Origin: Cymodocea nodosa | Taxonomy: Eukaryota; Streptophyta; Magnoliopsida; Alismatales; Cymodoceaceae | Assembly: GCA_036874045.1 (NCBI GenBank) | Contig: CM072344.1 | Coordinates: 3,072,501 to 3,136,500, forward strand | Reading direction: 5' to 3' | Length of the DNA: 64,000 nucleotides | In this document: piece after piece, positions 46,601 to 59,292 of the stretch | Numbering within the stretch: the first letter of the stretch is position 1 | Layout: each line of letters begins with the position of its first letter | The notes under the pieces: model-generated | What the model was told of the DNA's origin: nothing | Seen by the model: the letters and a program-made list of their open reading frames with translations, nothing else | The model's database searches: none | Position numbers and translations under genes: made by a program

Positions 46601-49600
46601 TGCATTTATCTACTCATCTATTCTTCAGTTGTTTCATTGTATTTCATCACTTTTCATGCATTTAGTTATGTTTTTTCTACACTTATTTATGTCTTTTCGA
46701 AGTTGTAGATGTCTTCTACATGGTGCATAAACTACCTCTATCACTCTTTTGAATTTATCAAGTTTTATACTTCTTTGGATTTTCAAATATATGATTTACA
46801 TTTTTTCTCTTAAAGTCAACCTTCTGATCTTTCATTTATATATTTATTTGTATTAATTTGATGTGTGGTTAGGGACTTCTAATTTTTCAAATTTCACTAA
46901 TATCATAGACAGGTCTTCTACCTCAATACATGTTTATTGAATTTATGGTAGCTACTACATTCCAGACAAATGTTTAAATTTTTGTTTCATATTTTTATAT
47001 GAAACTAGATTTATTTAAGTTTCGTACACTTTTTGAATCATATCATTCTAATCAATATACTTTTCTATGGATTTTTTAAAAACTGTACTAGTTAGCATAC
47101 ACTACTATATTTCTATTTTGCATCTTCGACTTTCACGTGACATTTGTTACCCTTGCACTCTTTGATATTTTCACTGCATATTTTTGCTAGATTGTAAACT
47201 TGATGCACTTCAATTCAAAAGGTATTTTATAATATTCTAATCAATACACATTTCACTTTGATTTTCTAAATTCAACACACTTCTACAATATTTTCAGTAA
47301 AGCAAAATGTGTTACCTATTTTTATGTTATGCACATTATCCACTTTCATGTATGCCTTATTTATTTGACATGTTTGCAATATATTAATGTCTTGTGCTTA
47401 CTTTTTATCATGTGAAAACACATAGAATTTCTTTACATTCCAATGATTGTGTAATTTGTCATTGAACTTGTTTGTTCTCTTAAGTGCAAACACTTTCAAG
47501 GTTTTTTACATTTTATGCTTATCTCATATCATACTCATGTATAAATGGATTGCATGCTTGCATCCATTGATCTAAATCAAAGATAGGTAAGTAAAGATAA
47601 GTGCATGCATCATATCTTGCCATGAATATGTAGAAAATAAACATTTTGTTTTCATATCTGTAATCAAACTCAAGTGTAAAGTCATGTGTATTGTCACTTT
47701 AATCAACACCTATACTTGTTATTTTTACAAGTTCATAGTTTGATTGACTTTTATCACACAATTAAATTCAAGAGTAAAGTCGTGTGTCACCTATCATTGT
47801 GCGCTTAGAACAATATTTCATGTCATCTCACCAACTTTAAAATACATATGTAGAGGTTAAGTTTACCTATAGCAAAATTATAAATTAATAAGTGACACTT
47901 CTAAACTACTTATTTCATGCTAGGGTTTTGACCAAATATGAAATTCCCATATTACCCACAAAAAAAGTCAATATTATCCTCTAGCTTGCCTCACCTACAA
48001 GATGACCTATACAAGGAGTCACTAATAACTAAGTTGGCATTATACCCAACATGGTGACTAATAGAGTAATGTTCAATAAATCAAGTTTTAAGTTGACATC
48101 AAACTTCTCAAGAACAAGAAAATGCAGGAGAAGCAACAAGCTAGTATCACAATCACCACCATTATCATGATAATTAAGATCTTTTTTTCCCACCATTAAT
48201 TTGTAGAATAACCCATATTTTTGAAAAGGTGTGTAGAACCAATAGAAATTACAAGCTTCTAGTTTTCTCAATCTTCTTCCATTGCAAATAGACATGTAGG
48301 CATAGTAGACAAGTCTCCACCTAACAGCCTCCTTAAATCTATTAGGATTAAGTACTTGAATGATTTGCAATGTGATGAAAGTACACATACTAAATAATGT
48401 TATAGCAATCTAATTTACATAAAGAAATGAGAGATAATGAGAAATTACATAAAGAATTTATAATAGTTCACCTAAAACCCAAGCTACATCCACTTCTCAA
48501 TTGTCCTATTTGAGTTCTATACACTAATTTGATATTGTTCTAAACTAACACCTCACCATTTATAACTTTCTTATCAAATCAATCAAATCATTCTTTCTCA
48601 TAATTAAAGGAACTCTCACCACAATCTAATGAAATAAGTATACATGTCAACAAGCCATGTTGAGTTGGCATGATCTAAATTTCCTTTGGCCTAAGTAATA
48701 TTCATGTCAGGTTAGGTCGTGCCTAGAAGAAAATTTGGTGGCCCAAGCACAACATGTAGGCCCAACCCACACAAGCTTGTGTTGATCAATGATACAATTT
48801 GACCATGTCAACACAACCCACATGAGCCAATGGGTGTGAGTTAATGCTACAACTCATGGGTGGGCAACAACTAATGAGTGGGTAGTGCCAAGCCCTTGGA
48901 GTTGGGGAGGTGAGGTTGTAAGGGCATCAACTAGCAAGTGAGCAATGGTAACAATGGGCAAGCTATGGGCTTCCATTGAATAGGCATCTAACATAAGGCA
49001 TCGTTGCAAGCTGTTCAAGCTTCAAATATTCCCATTTTTAATGAATTTTATAAGTAATTTTGCATGGTATTATCTATTTGTGGTGGATAAATGATATTAA
49101 TTATGGGTAATAAGAACCTTGAAATATTATGCAATATAGAAATTTAACTAGCAAGTGCATCCCCCATTAGATATAATTTTACATGAAACTCATTGATGTT
49201 ATTTTGATTATGTTATTGGCTAACATGTTTGGGAGTTTGTTAATCCTTTAATTGTAGGTATGAAGTTACATACAAGCAAGGGGAGTTGGCTGAAAATGAC
49301 CAAAGGATATGGATAAATTTAAAGAGTTTATGAACTAATCTTTAAAGAAAGAAGAAAGTTTATATCTCATTGGCTCCCCTAGATCTATGGACTCTCATTG
49401 GAGGGTGATAAATCCTATGTTGGGCTACTTGGTGGAAAGGGGGGCAAAAAGGGAATGGATGCCCTGTATTTATTTGAAGACGTGTGTGAGAGTCGTTCGC
49501 AAACAAGTGTGAGAGAGAGGGGAGCTAAGTAGATGTGGATTATGGCTGGAGTGAAAGCTCTTCCCAAGCTCCCTAGTGAAGCTTCATTGTGCTAGGTTCC

Positions 49601-50545
49601 TTGCTAAAGATTTCAAGAGCTCACCAAGGTAGTGACAGCCCTTGGGAAGTTTTGTTTTCTTGTAGTAGAGGAAAGCTAGAAGAGTTTGGTAGAGATACAC
49701 TTCTTATTTATGTTCTCTCAGCTAGGATTAAATGTGTGTTCAAGTTTAATTACTACGTTGTTCTCTTAATCCCATTTTGCATTCATTTGATTAGTTGGGA
49801 CCATGGATAGGGCTTCCACAAGAGTGGTCAACACCTATGTATGGTATGCCTGGCACATGTGAATGTGAAGTGTTGATTGTAGGAGAAAAAGAGGAGTATT
49901 AGAACTTGAAAATATATTGTATTGAACCTCTTTTGAATGAGAAACATATGATTGCAATAGTGTATGTGTTTTATTTCAATTTGATTATCTTTACTTTTAT
50001 CAACTTCTACCCATAACTCAAGTGTAGTAAATTAGGTTCGTAGGTGAGTAGAATTAGTAGTTTTCCACATTAACTAGAGATACTTTGAATAGAATAGAGT
50101 TGTTTCTAATTACTGAAATCTAACTTAATATAGTGCATTTTAGTAGTGCTTGTTGTGTGCTTAATTGGTATGAATTCTCTACTTGAAGTGCTTGGGAAAA
50201 TACTTGTTGAGTGCCATGCTACAAGTACCTTTTCAGCATCATTTAATTGTGTAAATAACCTAGGAGAATGCATATTTTGAGGGGCTGAATTTGATTCATT
50301 TGATTTGCATGTGGAACACCCTGAAATTGATGTTATTATACTACGTATTTGAAAACTATTAAAGTATAAATTAACTAAGTCATAAACACAATTCTTGTGG
50401 AAGTATGACTTGTATTTGCCATGTACACTAAAGGAATTGTGCACTTGCAGCAAAGTTTAAGCTAAAAATATAGCTCAACACAAGCCTATGATGTTGTTAA
50501 GCTACATTGAGCTTGGGTATCTTGTGTCCACCTTGAATGGATGTT
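43646..50545. other. Long gene-poor stretch
   Basis: No gene can be supported. Items seen: (TA)n at 44047-44063; an ATG at 44249 opening MGVIDVPRKLYILQKPSLSQ (about 27 codons) behind a leader-like CA-rich stretch; a mixed-GC piece at 45525-45630 preceded by TTTTAG; two related pieces at about 47670 and 47770 (AAGAGTAAAGTCGTGTGTCA type); a 119-codon minus ORF (48029-48388); and ORFs at 44953-45222 (minus), 49589-49810 (plus) and 50106-50453 (minus). None matches a family I know. Most of it looks like old element debris or intergenic DNA. Confidence 0.35.
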
Positions 50546-52166
50546 TGTTGGATTGAGACTTCTTAAGAGGAGAGATGAATTAAGCCTAAAACCCTCTTTT
50601 TGAACTAGTTATAGTTCATGGAGATTAAAAACTATTCGCATAAAAACTTTTGGTAAACATAAAATAGTTAATAAATAATAAACACGGAAATTTATAATGA
50701 TTTCCTAAACTAGGTACATTCACTCTTTGAACTCTACTCAAGAATCCACTATACACTTCGAGTTTTTGGTTGGCTTCATAATTTGGTGTTATAACATTTA
50801 TTTTCCTTAGCTTGGCATCAATTATAGCTGTAAGACAAACACCATACCATAAATTGATAGAGCACCTACCCTATAAAGTTTACCTTAACACTACAAACCA
50901 ACAAGGTATAATACTCATTGCGTTCATGTAAACACTATGAAGAAACTCTCCTTCAATGTTTAAACATCACGAACTAATAGAAATACTTTCCCATTAGGTT
51001 TGTCCTCCACTTACACCTCAAGTGGAATAGGTTTTGAAAAATGTTAAAACTAAGAGAAAAACTTCAACAATTCAAAGTATAAAACAATAATCGCTTTTCT
51101 CAAAATACAAAAAGCTCGATCAAGTTGGAAAAACCTAAAATTGAAAACCTTGAATCTTTACACTTTTTCAAAGATTGATCAGCAACGCTCTCTCAATTAG
51201 TAGCTCCTATGTGAATGCTCTAGTGTTGTGTTATGCACTTGCATTCACCTTAGCACTTGCACATATTTATAATCATGTACATACGTACATGATTGAATGC
51301 ACGTTCAAATCACAATCTCCAATTCTTCAGCCACGATTATGAAAATGTGAGTTGATTGTCACTCTTCCACTATTTTTGAATTTTTTAATATATTTGAATT
51401 TTGATTTTTAAACTATACGTTCATTGTGATTTTTGACTTTGGTCAACTTCAAACCCCAACGACATTTCTTGTTATACTATTCTTACAATAAAGTATAAAA
51501 TAAATTTTCCTGTAACAACTAACTTCCATAAAATTCATTAAATAACCTAGAACCATAATCATTAAATAATAAAAATAAAGTTCTACAAGAAATATAACAT
51601 TTACATTTGTGAAGTTTGCTCAAACATAACAAACTTACTTTGTTACATTTGGACTAGTTGTCATTTTAATCCAACAATGTCCATGTGTATAAAAGTTAAA
51701 TACAACAAACATACTTTGTTGAGTCTATGTAAAATCTACGAGCACATGTCTATGTGTACAAAGTCTAAACAAAACGAACTTACTTCGTTGGAGTTACATA
51801 AACAACATGAATAAACATAAGTATGTAAAGGATAAACACAATGGACTAATTTCATTTAGTTTAAATAAACATCATGAGCACCTCATGGAGTTTCAAATCT
51901 AAATATAACAAATTAATCTTGTTGGGTTTACATGAACACTATAGATTCCTCATAAATGTTACAAGTCTAAACATAACAAACTAATTTCGTTGAGTTTACA
52001 TAAACCTCACGAACCATTATGAAATTCACACCACTTAAATACAATGAACTAATCTATTATGTTTAAGTAAACATCATGAACCTTCGTTGAGTTTATGTAA
52101 ACCTTACAGACTTATTCTGTTGGGTTTATGTCTTGTTAGCTTAAGTTTACTTTTTTATAAGTAACA
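50546..52166 (-). mobile_element. Sirevirus-like copia LTR, minus orientation (limits uncertain)
   Basis: On the plus strand it begins TGTTGGATTGAGAC and then AAGAGGAGAGATGAATT, resembling 1978-2020 (TGTAGGATCG, AGAGGGGGGTGAATT). The right limit is placed at ..AAGTAACA. The flanking pentamers do not agree, and neither PBS nor PPT is visible, so it is a solo or partial LTR. The array at 51625-52130 forms its upstream part. Confidence 0.5.
51625..52130. repeat. ~68-bp tandem array with imperfect palindromes
   Basis: AACATAACAAACTNANTTTGTT-type cores begin at about 51630, 51700, 51766, 51836, 51903, 51972 and 52038 (spacing 66-70). Many have the inverted form AACGAACTTACTTCGTT followed by GAGTTTACATAAAC. 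Seven units are visible. Confidence 0.8.
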
Positions 52167-52189
52167 AGCAATTCCACGAACAAGATTTA

Positions 52190-52510
52190 AGTTCAATAAA
52201 TTTGTTTGTTAAATTAACTGCAAGTGTACAATATCTATTATATAAGTGTACAAGAATAGGTCAATCTCATAAGGAATGGTTGAAATTTGACTCTTTAAAT
52301 TTTCATTGCCAAAGTTTAATGTATACTACTAATCTACTCATTTCGTTGATTTATAATTAACTCAACAAACTAAGTTTGTGAAGTTATAGTTAACTTAATG
52401 GACTACGTTCATTGAATTCTAGATAACTCAACAAGCGCTTTAGTAACTTCCTATTGATATTGTTGATTGCAGAAGAATACGACCATTCATTGGGCGATTC
52501 CATAAATTGC
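52190..52510 (-). mobile_element. Tat/Athila-like LTR tail, minus orientation
   Basis: AACTGCAAGTGTACAATATC, GTACAAGAATAGGTCAATC and the ending CATTCATTGGGCGATTC match in order 53605-53895. GTTGATTTATAATTAACTCAAC lies in the middle. It stops at 52510, where a plus-oriented LTR head begins. Confidence 0.65.
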
Positions 52511-53450
52511 TGTTTAAAATGAAAAAGTGCATAATATTAAGGGTTAAATGATGGTTAATTGCATAATATTTAGCTTATCATATGAGAATTAAGTCATTAT
52601 GTTATAATTTCACTGTTATATGCTTTAATGAAAGAATCTACATAATTTCAAGGAATTAATGTTAATTAAGTATATTTTTGAATTGTCGGTGAGTTGCAGG
52701 CTTTGAAATACTTAAATATCTGAATTTTTTGTTATTTCGGAGAGTTATATTGCAAATATCAGATAGTTATGTTTTTAATGATAGAAGAATATTTTATTAT
52801 TTCCTGGAGTACACGTGTTGAAACCGTAACATATGACTTAAGTGGTTTTTCGATAAGCTATTTGGTAACTATCTGAAATGCATTTGAACATTGGATAGTT
52901 AGATTTGCAAGTATCTGAAATATCTTTTTATCTAAAAACTTGACTTAAGTTATCTTTCGGAAGGTTAGGTGCTAACTATTTGAAATGCATATAAGTTTCA
53001 GATATTTATAGTTATAACTATCCGAAACATCTAAACTATTGATTTCTATATTGCACGTGTTTTATAGTTAAATCAACAAAGTAAGTCCATTGAGTTATTT
53101 GTAACTCTATGGATCATTTATTTTCTAATATGCCACTGCAGCAATTGTAGAAACAGGAAATTCAAAGGAAAACCACGATTACACGTATCACATAGGAATT
53201 CACTCGTGGAAGGAAGAAGAAATCACCATCGTTGATATGAATGAAGGAAATCCAACCGATCATCTAAGTAGAAGTAGTTACTACAGAAAAAAATATAAAA
53301 GAAGAGGAGAAAGACGAAGAGAGTATGTGTGTAGAGGTAGAGAACCATGCTAACTGTAGGAAGTGTCGAAAGTTCCCTGAAGCTCCACACCACCACCAAA
53401 ATCACCAACCATCAGAGGTCTATGAGGATATGTTTGTTTTTTCCAGCACG
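52511..53450 (+). mobile_element. Tat/Athila-like LTR head, plus orientation
   Basis: It begins TGTTTAAAATGAAAAAGTGC and follows in inverted order the whole of 1156 to 1: the AT-rich head, three or four diverged hairpin units (AACTATCTGAAATGCAT type), then the GTGGCATATT- and CACACAC-type blocks in complement. Similarity to the copy at 54500-55147 ends near 53450. No protein is encoded; the 53223-53408 and 53325-53558 ORFs are chance frames. Confidence 0.7.
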
Positions 53451-53604
53451 ACACCAGAATATCTGATTAGATCTCCAATAACGTACAAGAAAAACTGGAT
53501 TTGTTACTTCTATTTTTATTTAGTTAATTTATCTTTATGCCTATTCTTTTTCTTTTAGAAGTAAACAAACAACCTTTAATATAATTTAGATATTAATTCC
53601 AATT

Positions 53605-55147
53605 TGTACTTTAACTACAAGTGCACAGTATCTATTGTATCAGTGTGCAAGTACAGGTCGATCCCATAGGGAATTGCTTAAAAGTTTAGAACTGTCCATT
53701 TGTTAACAATCAAATTTATATATTCAATAAGCTCTCCGTTGAATTACAGTTAACTCAACAGATAAAGTTCGTTGAGTTATAGCTAACTCAACAAACTAAC
53801 CTCGCGGACTTAAGTTAACTCCACGAGCCTATCTTTTCTTTTTAAATATTGCTATTTACAAAGGAATTCAACCAACCATTGGGCGATTCTACAGATTGTA
53901 AATAACATCAATTAAGCCCTTTAATGTTAGTAAACACTGGATTTATCATTAAGCATACTAACATTCAGATAATTCAAACAGTAACCATTAAAATCTTTAG
54001 GTCTTTTGAACGAACCAATTTCAGTAAACTGCAAAACTAAAACAAACATAAAATAATCACAACACTGACAAAGATAACATTAATCACGATACAACACAAA
54101 CAATACAACACTCAAATACAACATACAATAGCAGATAAGTTGTTTTTGGTATTTTTGGTTTAATATGATCATGGAAATGGGCGAAAGGTGAAATGTAAAG
54201 TAATCTCAATCAACAGTAAATACTTTCGTCACTACATACGATGCGATTATACCACTGAAAATTAAACCACTTACAATCCTATCTCCTCTCCCTATAGAAT
54301 CGCGAGTCCAGAATTGTAAGATAATATCCTCTTCAACATACAGGCATCAACCTGAAGTCAAGGCTAAAAGCTTTATGATCTCCTGAAATATGAGTTGGCG
54401 CTTGGTGAAAATGGCTTCCCTTCCCGCGACGCGATCACTCCTCACAGTGGTTGTCAAGCACTGTGTTTGGCTCGGAATCGACCCGACATCTAGAAAGTAT
54501 TCTCACAAACCTTCGATGGTTGGTGATTATGGTGGTGATGGTGGTGGTAACGATGGTTGGTGTGGTACTTTGGAGAATTACCGATACTACCTGCAGAAAG
54601 CTCGGTGCTCCTCCTTTGTACACACTAGTTGTCCATCGATCACACACACACTTCTTTTTCTTCTTTTCTTTTATATTTTTTTTTCAGTAGTAACTACTTT
54701 TGCTTGAATGGTTAGTTGGATTTCCTTCATTCATATCAACGGCGATGATTTCTTCTCCCTGCGCAATACATGCAATCGTGGTTTTTCTTCCGTCTGTCCT
54801 GTTTCTACAACCGCTACAATGGCATATTAGAAAATAAATAGTCCGTGGAGTTACAGATAACTCAATGGACTTTCTTCGTTGATTTAACTATAAAACACGT
54901 GCATAAATTTAACTATCCGATGCTCAAGTGCATTTCGGATACTTAAGAATTTCATAGCCTGCAACTTATCGACAATTCGAAAATGTACTAAATTGACATT
55001 AATTCCCCAAAATTAAGTAGATTCTTTAATTAAAGCATATAATAGTGCAATTATAACATAATGGCTTAATTCTCAGATGATAAGCTAAATATTATGCAAT
55101 TAACCATCATTTAACCGTTAATAATATGCACCTTTTCATTCTAAACA
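53605..55147 (-). mobile_element. Tat/Athila-like 3' LTR, minus orientation
   Basis: On the minus strand it starts TGTTTAGAATGAAAAGG at 55147, directly after a purine tract, and ends with the block whose complement is AGGTCGATCCCATAGGGAATTG (53655-53676). Length is about 1.54 kb; the exact 3' end is uncertain by tens of bases. It carries one hairpin unit (54908-54945), against three to four in the copies at 1-1156 and 52511-53450. ORFs at 54390-54707 lie in its GC-richer middle and are not genes. Confidence 0.7.
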
Positions 55148-55166
55148 CCTTTCCCCATATCTAAAT
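55148..55166 (-). other. Polypurine tract of the gypsy element
   Basis: The minus strand reads ATATGGGGAAAGGTG just before the LTR start. Upstream of it lies TGCTAAGGGACTAGCAAAA, the usual inverted-repeat-like motif near the 3' end of Tat/Athila internal regions. Confidence 0.65.
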
Positions 55167-56894
55167 TTTGCTAGTCCCTTAGCAAACTAAGATCTAATTA
55201 ATTGGTCTTTCTAAAAGTGCTAGAATTAATTCTTCTTCTTCTTCTTTTTCTTTTGTTCAGCATAAAAATATATATTCTGTATGTTTTAGTAATCAACCTG
55301 CAAATATACTTAGAATATATGCAAATTACATACGAAGTATATCATCATCACATAAGTGTTAATTATATTATCTTTTGTTCTTCTTTTCATCATTTGTCAT
55401 CTTGAATTTTCCAATAAGATTTCTAGAAGAAATTTCAACAACATACGAATCAAAGTACAATCCAATTCAATATGATTAAGACAAGTAGAATAAAGAATTG
55501 TATCTCCATTAAAACAACTTCAAAAGTCAATTCCAGATTCATATTTTAGTAATTCTAGATAACAGAAAATATACTCGATTTATAAGATATCTGTATTTCA
55601 ATATCTTTTTATAACAGTATATGTTTTTTTTCTTTTTTTTTCTTTAAAAGTTAATTTGACAAGCTTGAATCATACAGGAGCTTTCTAATGTACCCATGTA
55701 ACTAGCTTTCAGTCAACAATCCCAGATCTGATCAGGATCTTAGGTTGCCAGATTTCAAGAGTTCTTTTTTTTTTTTCAAGGCAACAATCCTTACATACCT
55801 ATCTGTTCAAGTGCAAAAGGCTCATGATCAAACAAGTCAATAAACTCTCAAATTTTTCTCTTTTTTTTTTTTTTTAAATTACAAACAAAACAAAGCATTA
55901 ATCAGATACTGTATATGTACGTATTTCATTAATACAGATGAAGTAAAACACCAATCTCATATAGTCCTGCTTCTATCATTTATTGAAAATATGAATCCAT
56001 AATAGTGAGCTCATACTTTTTCTATAGTTTAATAAGATCTACACATAAATCATTCTACAAGTTCAATCAATCAAATTAAATGTATCTTTAATCATATGCG
56101 TTTCATTTAATCTAGAATTCACATCTCATCTCCTTCAAGACTTCAGATAATTTACTGATTTTTCATTAAGCATTCTGATTTCATTTTAAAATCATGAAAC
56201 TATTAAACTCATGAAATTCAAAAAAAAAGAAAGAAAGATATTATATCTAGATTTGCATAAATAGTAAATTCTATAGCATCATATATAGCCTTCTAAATAT
56301 AACATTCAAGCAGTTACAGATTATAAATTTTACGATCTCAATTATCGGATAGTTACAGCAAGTTCATAAAAATTTGCAATTTCCACAAAACTTTGCAATA
56401 CCATTTTAATTCCTTTAATTAACAAACTTACATGGCTGTTACTTTAATTACCTCCCCCCATACCTACATTTTGCATTGTCCTCAATGTAAAAGATTTGGT
56501 AGTAAATACAGTAATTGTAGTAGGCATGAATACAGTTTTATTGATTTAAAATTCAGGATAAGTAATCAGTTACATACCTTGTTTTGTTTATATCTCTTTT
56601 TGCATATTTCGATTTTTGATTCTGAAAACTTTTCATTCATAGATAAAAGCAAAAAACATATAACAAAATAACATTTAATAGATATTGATAATTCAGTGTC
56701 TTGTGTGGAACCCAGGCTCTTATGCCTTTAGTGGCTCACAAGCAAGCCAGTTGGTTTCCTAGAACAGATACCAACAAACTAGATTGATATATATATATAT
56801 TTTTTCTTTTATAAAATAAAATGAAAACTATTTTTTTTTAAAAAATAAAAATAAATGTAGAATACACACAACATTAAACACACAAAATCATAGC
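55167..56894 (-). other. Gypsy 3' internal non-coding region
   Basis: AT-rich with T-runs at 55626-55645, 55765-55778 and 55860-55875. On the minus strand CATTGAGGACAATGCAAAA followed by GGTATGGGGGGAGG (56448-56486) is a second PPT-like motif of the Tat/Athila kind, which hints at a nested or duplicated 3' end. The ORFs at 55202-55405 and 56432-56671 are not recognised. Confidence 0.5.
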
Positions 56895-57457
56895 TTAAGA
56901 ACATGATTGAAAAGTAGGAACGAATGGAATAAATGTATCAGTCCAAGTAAACTTTTTAGGCATAGTTCTTCTTGCTATTAATTCTGTTTTCATGCAATTC
57001 TTGTTCCTTCTTAATTTGTAAATGTGTAATATATTATAAATTCCAAATACAAGTGTATTACCATTAATGATATGAAATGCAGAAAGGGATCCTTTTTGGT
57101 TCCAAGGTAATGTAGCAGTTTCTATTTCTACATATATTTCAATATACTCCTCTTCCCACTTCCATTCATTAATGTCTTCCATAATCCATATTTGAAATTT
57201 CATTAATTCATCCCACCATCTTATCAGACATAAAGTAGGATCATCTTCTTCATTATACCACATTCCTATTTGAATTTTATTAAATTCTGTAGATGGTGGT
57301 TTAGCTATATCACTCGGTATAGGTAAAATTTCTATATATTGATCATAATTGTCTATGCTCACTATGTATAAATCAGATCCAAATGCAATTGATATATCTG
57401 TGGTAAGTTACTCAATACTTCCCTTAGTGCATCCAACGGTAATTGCATTAATTCCAT
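56895..57457 (-). pseudogene. F-box-like relic with F-box-associated domain
   Basis: At 57457 a frame opens MELMQLPLDALREVLSNLPQ, which resembles the start of an F-box (LPxDxLxEILSxLP). From 57362 a 155-codon stretch reads IEILPIPSDIAKPPS, MWYNEEDDPTLCLI, FQIWIMEDINEWKWEEEY and TWTDTFIPFVPTFQS. This follows the usual order of plant F-box-associated domains (an ELPLP block, L..IWVMEDY..W, and a final PFVPS). The middle of a normal F-box protein (about 380 residues) is missing. It lies between a gypsy gag and the 3' LTR, on their strand. It may be a captured host gene piece or an unfamiliar accessory ORF; the match is by pattern only. Confidence 0.4.
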
Positions 57458-57527
57458 TTGTTGATTTTGTATAACACACACACAAATTTAGCAGAGACAA
57501 AAAATTAACATAACTACTACACACCCT

Positions 57528-57590
57528 CGTGGAGTTAATGAATAACTCAACGGACTAAGTTTGTTGAGTTAAGAACTAACTCTACGATAT
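57528..57590. repeat. GTTGAGTTA-type palindromes
   Basis: CGTGGAGTTA ... TAACTCAACG (57528-57552) and GTTGAGTTA ... TAACTCTAC (57562-57586). Confidence 0.8.
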
Positions 57591-57599
57591 ATGCTGCTT

Positions 57600-58940
57600 C
57601 ATTCAACTATCCTCCTAGAAGAGGTATCAATTTCATTAACAGTTCTATTGACAGGATTAGGTATAGCTTGTATTGGCAATCCTCTAGTAGGTCTAACTTC
57701 CATTGGTTCGTTCTGTCTAAGTGGTATATTTCTATTCTGATTTTGAATTGCAGCACTTCCAAATACAAAATCTAGACGATTGTTTAATTGTTGGATTATC
57801 TTTTCAAATTTCTCTATTCTAGATCCTTATTCCAGTAATGCTTCATAACTTATATTCTTCTCATTTACATTTTCTCCTCCTTGGAAATTGTTGTTTCTCC
57901 AAGATAAATTCGGGTGATTTCTCCAATTAGGATTATAAGAATTTTCCAAGTTCTCTCTAGTTTCTAGCATAAATAATATCTAAATCATTAATATTTGCAT
58001 TCTTTTTTGCTAGCTTTTGATTTAATGATAACTCTTCTATTTTCTTTGTTAATTCAGTTAATTTCACCTCAAGCATAGTACTTGAATCTATTTCATGCAT
58101 TCCTCTTGGCAATATTTTTTTATCTACAATAGCTTCAGCCGAGTTTTCCCACTATGTAGTTCTTTTTGCAAAGTTTTCTAAATATGCCCATGCTTCTTCA
58201 CTACATAACTTTAAAAATCCATTTTGATAAGTAGATTCTAATAAAGATTTCGTTGAAACATCTATACCTTCATAAATTATACCTATTAATTGTGCCTTAC
58301 TCATTGCATGATGTAGACATTGAGTCATTAAATCTTTAAATCTTTCAAAATATTTCCAGAATGATTCACCCTATTTTTGGCTACACATTAAAATTTCTTT
58401 CTTCTTTTTAATCGTTTGATGTGTTGGATAATATTTTTCCAGAAAAACAGAGCAAAATTCAGTCCATGTAGAAATTGAATCAGGTGACAGAGTATATAAC
58501 CATCTCTTAGCTGTGTCTTTTAAAGAAAAAGGGATATATCTAAGTTTAATAGCATCTATACTCATGTTCGGCATTTTCATCATTTGACAAACTTCATTAA
58601 ATTCTCTAAGGAAATAATAGGCATCCTCTCTTTCTAATCCATGAAAATGTGGCAATTGACTAATATAATTAGATTTCAGTTCAAACCTATCTCCCTCAAA
58701 GTTTGGCAATTGAATACATGAAGGTTCATCAACTAATTCCGGATAAAAAATTTCTCCTAATGGTTTTTCTACTAGAACAACCATTTCTACGTTCTCTTTT
58801 AAAGAAAGGTTAGCTACACCCCAAAGAATTTCATTAAAGTTTAGTTCAGAAAATTTTTCAATACTCCTCTGCGATGAAAATTCCTAGGTAGGTGTTTTCA
58901 CTAATCGTTTAGTGCTTAGAGAACGAGTCCATGTGCTCAT
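57600..58940 (-). pseudogene. Tat/Athila-like Ty3/gypsy gag, broken
   Basis: Start near 58940 (MSTWTRSLSTKRLV). The gag core at 58371-58784 has CIQLPNFEGDRFELKSNYIS, PHFHGLEREDAYYFLREFNE, IDAIKLRYIPFSLKDTAKRW and FCSVFLEKYYPTHQT. The lower part continues FWKYFERFKDLMTQCLHHAM, IYEGIDVSTKSLLES and EEAWAYLENFA, then a Q/N-rich end near 57700. The order matches plant Athila/Tat gag (YPTH, FYEGL and AWDYF blocks in relatives). A few breaks are present. No protease or RT follows; the sequence passes directly to palindromes and the F-box-like relic. Confidence 0.9.
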
Positions 58941-58961
58941 AAATAAATAGCAGAAGATTAA

Positions 58962-59213
58962 TTACGTACCTGTCTGAAGCTTTTCATTCAGTAAATATTT
59001 GTTGTCGGATGAATTCGAATCAGCTGCTTCGCCTTCCAGTTCCTCCAACGCATTCTCCTTTCTTTTAAAAGTGTTGGTAACTCGTAAATAACATTCTGAT
59101 TTATATATATAATGTACATCCATAAAGTGAATAAATCTCGTTGCAAGAACGTGTCTTGCAACGTGCATCGTGGTTCCTGTTTTTATGGGTAAGTGTACCA
59201 CTATTAATTTCAA
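58962..59213 (-). other. Unrecognised short ORF upstream of gag
   Basis: 83 codons, starting MKLIVVHLPIKTGTTMHVAR and ending acidic (ALEELEGEAADSNSSDNKYL). Composition is protein-like, but I know no family. It lies just before the gag on the same strand and could be leader sequence. Confidence 0.3.
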
Positions 59214-59292
59214 ATTTTAGTAACCGCTAAGCCGACGAAGTTTCGTTCGTGGTTAAAAAAATAATCGTTCTGCTTAATCCATGAACTAACCT

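Noticed and set aside
48029-48388. 119-codon minus-strand ORF
   Set aside because: I can match it to no family, and the region shows no promoter, exon neighbours or repeat context that supports it.
54390-54707. 105-codon ORF and its overlapping partners
   Set aside because: They lie wholly inside a gypsy LTR; the same sequence at 1-110 and 53300-53420 does not keep the frame.
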